NCBI GenBank assembly: GCA_028565635.1
Contig: JAOXYB010059034.1
Location: forward strand, 1 to 10,870
Source: Phoronis ovalis
Taxonomy: Eukaryota; Phoronida; Phoronidae
Reading direction: 5' to 3'
DNA length: 10,870 bases
Position 1 is the first letter of the stretch; each line of letters starts with the position of its first letter. Below the pieces are notes generated by a model that saw only the letters and a list, made by a program, of their open reading frames with translations, had not been told where the DNA came from and ran no database searches. Positions 1-9,200 of the stretch are shown piece by piece. Both the position numbers and the translations under genes were made by a program.

Positions 1-179
1 TATATATTATAGCGCCCTCTTAAATTGTGTCACTATCTGGAGTTTGCTAGATTAACATGGAACTTTAATTAGGACAAAAATATGTTTTTTTTTGTGCTTA
101 AGAATTAAAGTTAAATTGGTATTCAAAAGTAGTATTTTAATTGCCGTAATCCTTGTTCACTTAAATTTTGTTTTTTCAG

Positions 180-265
180 ATCTGTGCTGTGTGTTCAACT
201 CATATTACTGCTGCTAGTAGTGACATTTGCTGAGATGGTTGAGTATATATATTACCCAATGAATG
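180..265 (+). CDS. Exon 1 (internal, partial gene): hydrophobic leader segment
   Basis: The exon is bounded by a strong acceptor (a T-rich tract ending ttttttcag at 179) and a strong donor (gtaagtaa from 266). It enters with one base completing a codon and leaves with one base, so it is phase 1 at its 3' end. The 28 whole codons encode a run of mostly hydrophobic residues, SVLCVQLILLLLVVTFAEM, then an aromatic, acidic tail (VEYIYYPMN). The run could be a signal peptide core or a single membrane segment. The only in-frame ATG comes after the hydrophobic run, so translation probably starts in an exon upstream of the window. I recognise no protein family. The frame continues cleanly into exon 2, which supports the model, but a short exon called this way could still be wrong. 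Confidence 0.5.
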
Positions 266-3200
266 GTAAGTAAATGATTATATACTTGACTTGTTTACAT
301 AATTGGTGGATTTGTTTAATTTGGCATATATGTTGATACTACATATAAATATTACAACATATTAATGCTCATAGTTTTTCTGTTTTTTGGGAGCCATGGC
401 ATTTTAGTTTTATAAAGTCAACATGTTGTACGGTACTTTTAATAAAAATGTTTTTAAAAAATACCTGAGATCATTACAATTTTAGAAATTTGAATTCTGG
501 CATATTTAATTACCATTGAAATAGCAATGTTATAACGATTTTCAGTGTAGTTGTATGGGGAATATAATGGTGTAGTTATGCCATATGAGCAATTGATCAG
601 TAAAGTTGCAATGTTAGCTTGTGTTGATATGTTTGTAATCAATATAATGCTTTATTATACGTGCACCGATCATCATTAACTTCTATGCTTTCAAGTATTA
701 AATAAAGTATTACAAATGCAAATTACTGAAATCATAACTTCTATGTACACATAATTTCTAGTTCACAATGAAATACCTGCAACATTCATTCATCGGACAC
801 GATCAACTGTTATGGAGGCTGAGGTTTTTGAAGTAAGCAGGTGAGTAAAGAAGAGTACCTCCCAGATGCCGAATCTGCTGTTTTTGTTTTACAATATTGT
901 GCTGCTGATGTAAATTACCTTAACACTTCCTCATACAGGGAAGGGTCATCCAAAAATAGTGGAAATAATCTTAACAAATATATTTTTGGAGTATGATATG
1001 AGGTAACCACAAATTAAATTGATTCTCACCCTTGTAATAATTAGTGCTGTGTTATTTTTATTATTTGCATCAAGTATGTCTAATGCAAGTATTATATACA
1101 CCAACTTTGAATAACCCAGCAATAGCATGCAGTAAACTTAATTGTTATAAACTATCTTGATTTTTTGGAGAACCAAATCTTTATTTAAAATTGCTTGGTT
1201 GATTATTATTGTTTATCAAACTGGTTAGCTTGCACACAATTACTATTTTAGTTTTCTCCAGTATGGTGGTGGATGTAATGGTCTGGTAATGATGCTTTTA
1301 CTGTTGTTATCTGGTGACGTGGAGGTTAACCCTGGACCTGACTATCCTAAATGTTGTGGTATGTAATATTGGTCATGTAAATTGTGCACAATTAGCCATT
1401 TCTGCAAATGTGGAATTAGAAAAATGCGAATTACTGAGAAAATTGCAGTGTGAAACTGTAATAGTTAAAACATATTCAGTAAAGCGTTGTTAACTATGTG
1501 GACCTTAGTAATCTTTGTTGAAGACCTTTGTGCTTTATTAAAGATTGTTATAATGCTCTATAATAGACTATGGGTCCGTGGCCTACACGACTTAATTGGT
1601 TTCATTTTTAAAACCTTTTTATGTCCCTCACACTTAGATTTAAATGTATGATATACATCATTGTCATTCATGCCGGTTTATGTTAAACTTCTCAACAAAT
1701 ATTTGCAATATTTAACATAATTACATTTCCTTGCATTCTGGTACCTTTTTTTTGTCCAAAATGTGATACAAAATATCTTTACTGACCAATACTAACACTA
1801 TAAAATAAAAAATAAGTATAAGTCACGCCCCATAATTATAGATAATTGATAAAATATTAAAATAATTCAGAACTTTGATCTGAAAAAACTTTTGCTTTGC
1901 ATTTTTTTGCATTTAAAGTATAAGTGACCTCTAAACATGTTTTATCTGTTACAATTGTACCAGTGTTTCTTTGTTGTCTGTCATTGAGTGAAGGTAGCTT
2001 CCACAAATCTTGGGGGTGTTCACTGTATTTTGACAAAAATATAATTTTCCAAGCAGAATTAAGCAAAATCTGACCCATTATCAATATGGAAAGTAATATT
2101 TTTTTGAAATTTCTATTTATAGTATATAGTATCTGCCACAGCTAGCTAAAATATATACCAAGAAATAAAAAGTCCACTATAAAATCCCCTCCTCTAATTT
2201 CTAAAAATGGAATCTTCCAAGCTCAGTGTAAATAAACTTGATGACACCAGTCCTATAACTTCATAAGCTAATTTTTTTTTTAGTTTAACTGCAACTTATA
2301 AGACATAAAGTTCACTGTGATGTATTGTGCTTTTTCTTAACTAATATTAGTGCAATAACTTGGATAAAAATCTGAATTTTTTATTGAAAGGTATGTAGAC
2401 ATAAAGTAAATATTGAATTTTCAATTGTTTTTCATTTTGAGTCTTAATTTTTTAACTTTATATATTTATAATATTAAGTCATGAACCAGCTACAGCACAA
2501 ACATCTTGTATGATATTACCTAAATCATTTTATGAGTTGTTATTTGAACAATTCTGACTGATAATATTGCTGTTGATTCTTGTGCTGTATATTAAGTACT
2601 TCATCTCATGTCTTCTATGCATGCAGGTCACAATCTACAGTTATTATTATTTTTAAGGTTGGAATGTGAGTGGTGATAAGTATGAAGAAATAAACTCTCC
2701 AGACATCACAGCTGCTGATCTGAGGCAGCATGTGTATGTCGATAAGAACACTGGGGGTCTGAAAACTATCTGGATGGAGAACTGGAAGCAGTTACCAGCT
2801 GATTTATGTCAGCTGGCTGAGCTGCAGTGTCTGTGGCTACAAAATCCTTCAGTGCGACTGGAACAGATACCACAGACAATCACCAGGTTACACAGGATAG
2901 TCAGGCTGGTGATTATAGGTGACCACACCAGACCACTCTTCCCAATCACCTGGATGCAGACCATTCAACAGCTGGTCAGTCTACAGCAGCTGGACATACA
3001 AAACTATGACCTGTCTCAGTGTGCTGATGGGATCTGTTCTCTTACTAACCTACAGAAGTTGACAATGTGTGGGACCAACTTATCATCATTACCTGCAGGT
3101 ATCAGTGAACTAAAGAACCTCCAGACATTAGATTTGAGTCATATCAAGTTGACTTCATTACCAGAAGGTATCAGTGAACTAAAGAACCTCCAAACATTAA

Positions 3201-6200
3201 ATCTGAGTCATATCAAGTTGACTTCATTACCAGAAGGTATCAGTGCACTAAATAACCTCAAGGTATTAAATTTGGAGGGAAATCAGTTGACCTCATTACC
3301 AGAAGTTATCAGTAAACTAAATAAACTCGTGGAATTAAATTTGGAGGGAAATCAGTTGACTTCATTACCAGAAGGTTTCAGTGGACTAAATAACCTCAAG
3401 GTATTAAATTTGGAGGGAAATCAGTTGACTTCATTACCAGAAGGTTTCAGTGAACTAAAGAACCTACAAACATTAAATTTGAGTCATATCAAGTTGACTT
3501 CATTACCAGAAGTTATCAGTAAACTAAATAACCTCAAGGAATTAAATTTGGAGGGGAATCGGTTCACTTCATTACCAGACGGTTTCTGTGCAGTAAGTAA
3601 ACTTTGCAAATTATATTTGAGTTCTAACATTTTGTATGAAATCCCAGCTTGTGTTCTACAGCTAAAACAGTTGCAGGAGTTAGACCTATCACGTAACAAC
3701 ATTAAGGTGATACCACCATCCATCCAGTCACTGCAGCGTTTAAAAAAGCTAGCGCTATGGGGAAACCCAGTAACACATCTACCTGTAGAGATGAGTGATT
3801 TACCACAGCTTATGGAGATCAAGGTTATACCAGGAATACTAAATAAAGGAAAACCATGTCCACTAGTGCAGCCACCTATTGAGCTATGTAAGCAAGGAAC
3901 ACCTGCTGTATTAGAATATTTACAAGATCTCAAGAAATCCACTTCACCAGTTAAAAAATCACGACCAAAGATACACGAGACAGGAGAATCTGGTGGCAAC
4001 AGTTCAGGTAAGAATATCATATTAAAGTATTTTGTATATGTAAGGCTTAAGAAAATTAGGTATGCTTCCGGTTACCCAACTGACCCTACTTTTAACTCCC
4101 GATCATAAAGTTTCTTTGGCCTTGACAAAATAAAAAAACAAAAACCTTTGCATTTTATTCAACAAAATACCTAATTTCATTGTGTTTTTCATGTTTTGGT
4201 CATTAAAATAAAGGAGTATGTACATTAAAATAAATTGTAATCAAAGAGTGCGCTAGTACTAGTCTTTCAGCTGAGGAGTAGAGTATATTAATTGTCCAAA
4301 TATTACTAACATCTAAATTTCATGGAATCCTAAGCCCTTACCTAATAAAGTTTATATTTTAAAATCTTTCCTGCGGGGAGACTATTATTATCTACAACTT
4401 TCACATGTTACATCTGTTTGGATTGTACCCAGGTAACTTTCATTTTTTAGGGGGGAACACAGCCAATTTTTAATAGGAATTTTAGGACCAAGGTTTCAAA
4501 TCCTTAACCCATGTTAAGCAGCCTATGCATAAAAGCATCCCCTGCTGTAAGCACCAGACAGCATATTCTATTTTGCGCACCCCTTTATTACCAGAAATGA
4601 GCTTTATAAAGTGTCAGATACCTACATGTATGCATAACCACTTGGAATGACTGTTACTCGGGGGGGGGGGTGGAATATTTTGCACCTTAACATAGTAAAC
4701 AAGTTGTGTAGTAAACATGTTTATACAGAATCTATGACATCACGTTTCAGGTAACCTAAATATATTATCTATATTATCTAGGGGAAAACCCATCTCTCTT
4801 ATGTATATTGATAATGTCCATTCATCTATATATGTAAAAAAAAAATTGATCTCCTCGCCCAACAAAAATTTGTGTCCTTCCAGCTGTTATTTCATAATAA
4901 TTAGTAAGTCATATAATGATTACATTTTTGAAAGTAACAGGGATAGAAGAAAATTGTAAAAAATATCTAAATAGAAACAAAAAAGTAATCAATTTTAATG
5001 CTTGAAAATAAGTTTTGTTCCCTCAATTTTTTCCTGATGCAAAAATATGAGGCACTGTTTTCTAGCTAGAATACTGTATGTATTAAAACATTAAGTATTC
5101 TAGTTGAGAGTTGTTTGACTTGAATTCTTTTGAATTAATTTTTACATTTCAAAAAGTTAATATTGTAAACCAAAATGGTAGTCGTACAGGTCATATATGA
5201 CTACCCTGACAAAATTAAATTACAGTCTTTGGAAAGCTTGTGTTGTATACATTAAAAAGTCAGATTTCTAGCTAAAATTTAATGTAAAGTATAAAGAGTG
5301 AATAAGTTGTTCCAAAAGATATCACAAATGTATCATATGGAATTCTACTAATATATTGTGATACATGTTTATAGCGAACTCGAGAGCGGGCTTCTACATA
5401 ACGCCTACATACTTGCAAGCAGAAATCCGTCTGATAGTCCCTGTGTTTCAGTTCATCGGTAATAAAATCTTATGTGTCCTGGTAATAACTAGTTTATTTA
5501 TCAAACTTGTTTGGGTTTTACAGGTTTTTTCTGTTTTTTTAATAATTAAGCCAGCACCCAGCACCATTTTTTCTCTACTATTAAATAAAACCTATTTTAC
5601 TAACAAAACAATAAATGTAAACTGACTTTTTGTATGCAATTTGATTACATCAGTAATTATTTTTTAACAGGCAGCAATGCTCGTGAATCATGATTCTAAA
5701 TACGTGTTACGTGTTTCATATTATCATTTGCTGCAGTGTACTTTTAAAAAACACAGCTTTGTATTCAGCCAGATTCAAAATAATAGCCATCAAAATTTGA
5801 TTTTTCCAAAAAATTTAAAAATAGGAATGCAAGATTTCATGACTTTAACTCGTCAAAAAATATTAAATTTCAGAATATAAACTTGCGGTGAATAGAACCA
5901 GTATTAACCTTTGATGACTTAAAATCTCAAAAATGCTACATTTAACAAAAAGACTAGAAAACCTAAATAAATACAATAATTTCTTAAACTACTTAGAAGT
6001 GAATTGACCAAGTTGTATCAAGTTTCAAACTCTGTGGATTTCCGTAGTTAAAATTTTAAATTCTGCAACAGTTTTTCTCCTTATTCTACAACTGAAATGA
6101 CAAATAATTCTGCAGCAGAAATGGCAAAATTCTGAAGTTTCACATAAAGATATAACTGATTTATCGAAATTCCACACAAACAGTTCTGTTGCTATTTTTA

Positions 6201-9200
6201 TCAAAACATGTAATAACAGATCCAACTCATGGCTGCACCACAGCTCTTTACTGAAGTATCTTTAAGATGGCACTGTAAGCATCTCTGGGACCTTCAGACA
6301 TGCCGTGTCCGAAAATGCTTGTAGTGCCATCTTAAAATTGCTCCCGTAAACAGCTACGGTGCGTAATTGGTGAGTTTGATCTTGATAATTTTTTTCATAA
6401 AAATGAGCAATCCTGCAGCAATGTTATAAAGTATATTTTCCACGGGTTTCCTTCAATGCGATAATACAGAATTCCACAGGGTGTGAAGTTTGATCAAACT
6501 TTAATACATTATAAAAACTTTTTTTGGTAAATTCTAATTGTTCTAAACTCCATGTTACATTATTTTCATGTTTGTTTTTCATATTTTTTAATGTTATATG
6601 TAAAATAATATTAGACTAACCTAACTGAAATCTTGTTGATTGTGGAAAGAAATCATCAGCAAACTTTGCATTTTATTAAAATAACGTTTTAGAAAACAAA
6701 ATCGGCTCCAAAAACTATTTCAAAAATTGCCCAAATTAACAATCAATCATCCTTAAGAGTTTGAAAGATTGGCATGTGATTTAGTAATTTTATTAAGAAT
6801 GTGATGATTCCAAGATAGAATCTTTGTAGCTGTTCTTCAAGGAACTGGTGTTGATATTATCTGTTTGATAATATAAATACTAAAAATAAAAATAAAATTC
6901 AATACCTACTTAACTATCAGAAGAATGATAACTATAGTCTCTGTCGTCAGTATAGATTTATAGTATTATATCATAGGAGTGCCATCTCTTGCTAAGTAGA
7001 CCGAATACTCTCTTTACATTTTTAATTGATGTTGCTGTCTCATTGCTGTAGACCTAAATATTACTTATATAATTATGTAAAAGAACTTATTCCTAAACCT
7101 GGAACTAATACACATATCATAACTCATGTTGTACTGTAATTTCTTGCTATTTTCAGTGTCAGTCCGTCAAGTCAGTAAGCATCAGATAGGACCTGATGGA
7201 GGAGATCTGAGTAGCGAAGGATTAACAATCAAAGTTGAACAAGGCAGCATCATGAACACAATCAACATGACATTGGTCACAGCTGACACTTTGAATATTT
7301 TAGAACGCATGAAAACTGTGAAGTATGACCAGTATTTGGTACCAGCTCCTGTAATCTTTGGCTTTAAATCTCACATTGAATTTGTGAAACCAGTTACAGT
7401 TAAAGTGAAGTTAGACAACAACCATAAATTTCGAGGTTTATGGTGTATATTCCATGGTGATGAGAATGGTGAATGGACAGAGGTAACAGATGAATGCGCA
7501 CCAAGTCAAAGAGGCGATTACCTTGTTTACACATGTACACGTTTCTCGACCCATTTACCTCTTAAAGAAAGATGTGAAGTGAGCCAGGGCATTAACTGGA
7601 AAAATGATCTTCCCAGCTGGCTTACCAGTGAAGGGTTTCAAAATATGACGGAAGCATCTTCTTTTGAACAAAGTGATCAAGATGATGAAAATACAATACC
7701 TAGGCAACCAGATGTTCAAGAGGGTAAGAAACAAGCTTCAACACCTGATGTGGCATAAGTGTCTCTTATTAATCGGTATGATCAAGATTATGAAAACGTA
7801 GATGTTGAGCGTTACTAGATTGTATTGCATGCGTGTTATAGTTTATTGAATTCATATAGACCATTACCCGATTGTATGGACTAGAAATTATTTCATATGT
7901 CTATGGGTTAGAGATATGGTTCAAGGGGTCTAGGGTTAGACTTATATATAGTGATCGAACAGGTTGGTTGATCGATGAAATTTCAAAGAATGTAATCTTA
8001 TTTAGTACCCATGTTTTACCTTTTCTATATGACTGTATAAATATGTTGTCAGAAAAAAATACAAAAAATTAACTGAACTGGTAACAATATTTATTATATG
8101 CTAAGAGTAAGGGTAGGTTTCGCATTTTAATTATTAGTACACACAAGTGACAATAGAGGTAGAAACTCTGGTTTGCAACTCAAGCCTACGTGGCTTAGTG
8201 GTTAATGTACTCTACTTTTCATTGCTTTCAGATATACGCAGCACAGGTTTGAGGCCCATCAGGAGCATTGTTTAAATTAGTACCAAATAATATATTTCTT
8301 TTGTAGATGCTGTTATACTGACTAGGTTTTCTATGGAAAAGGGAATTTAAAAAAAATTCTAACACATTCTAACAAATTCTAATTATAACTCGAATGCGAT
8401 ACTATCGAGTAACATTTAACACTTATAAATGTACAATATAATCAGTAAAAAAAATGAATGTAAATCTTAAGTTTGTACTTCAGGCAGTTTTGATTTACAG
8501 TAACTTTTTTCGTAGCTTTATACAAAATTCACAAAAAATGTCTCACAAAAATATTAAAATGATGTGTTGCCAGAACTGTTTTTTTTTTGTATTTTTAGAG
8601 TATCATCTCCCACGTGGTTCTCGTGCCATAAATCACCAGATTGGTCCAGATGGAGGAGTACTGAGTAATAAAAACGTCACAGTACATGTCGAGGCAGGCA
8701 GCATTATAGAGACAGTCACACTAACATTGACCACAACTGATACCTCAGAGATCTTAAAAAGAATGAAAGCAAACAACTATGATGACTACTTGTTACCAGC
8801 ACCAGTAAGCATTGGGATTGAACCTCATGTTGAATTTAAAAAACCGGTAACCGTAGAAATACAGTTAGATGAAAGGTTTCGGTTAGCTGGATCGTGGCTC
8901 ATATTCCGTGAAGATGAGAAAGGTGACTGGAGAAATATAACAAAGGAATGTCAACCAACTGAAAGAGGTGATTACCTTTTTTACAAATGTACACGATTTT
9001 CTAAGCAGTTAGCTGTCAAGCAGAAAACTGGGGTGTGGAGTAAAGCTCTCGATTACTGGATTATGTACTTTTGCAGCTGGCTTGGAAACAAGGTGTTTCA
9101 GTGTAAGTTGTGTTTAAACTGTGAACGTAACAATTTTGAAAATATCCTTGTGTCCCTGGACTGTCATTGTCCTCAGGCTCCTGCTGGTGAAACTCATAAG

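Larger units (their letters stand above)
4008..7156 (+). other. Intron 5, between LRR and first ZU5 exon
   Basis: A 3,149-base AT-rich intron from gtaagaat to a ttgctattttcag acceptor. It holds a possible early polyadenylation signal (4129), an 11-G run (4660-4670), a short hairpin (5066-5103) and a fold-back element (6010-6501), listed separately where relevant. Open frames at 5365-5625 and 5677-5880 show no domain and do not fit the splice phase. Confidence 0.75.

Noticed and set aside
10-22. agcgccctct resembling part of a CTCF core site
   Set aside because: Only the core half matches; the adjoining bases do not, and a ten-base match is weak evidence.
454-1128. Antisense open frames at 454-642 and 946-1128
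   Set aside because: They are short, have no domain, and overlap introns and exon 3 of the + strand gene.
1316-1339. The 2A motif as part of a non-LTR retrotransposon or a viral insertion
   Set aside because: 2A motifs also occur in such elements, but no reverse transcriptase, endonuclease, capsid or polymerase sequence is nearby, and the exon joins the LRR exon in phase.
2621-2628. Alternative acceptor atgcag|gt upstream of the LRR exon
   Set aside because: Entering at 2627 in phase 1 gives a different frame and reaches a stop before the LRRs.
2666-2668. GTG as the start codon of the LRR protein
   Set aside because: An animal gene would rarely start at GTG here. A splice acceptor at 2656-2657 continues the frame from the 2A exon in the right phase, so this codon is an internal valine.
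3484-4020. 178-residue antisense open frame across the LRR exon
   Set aside because: It mirrors the repetitive LRR coding strand; the + strand frame has clear domains and splice sites, and the antisense product matches no family I know.
5177-5205. Small inverted repeat GGTAGTC...GACTACC
   Set aside because: A seven-base stem in a long AT-rich intron is expected by chance.
5365-5880. Two small open frames and an acceptor-like site at 5661-5670 in intron 5
   Set aside because: Entering at 5671 in the required phase 1 meets a stop after seven codons. The frames show no domain and have AT-driven composition.
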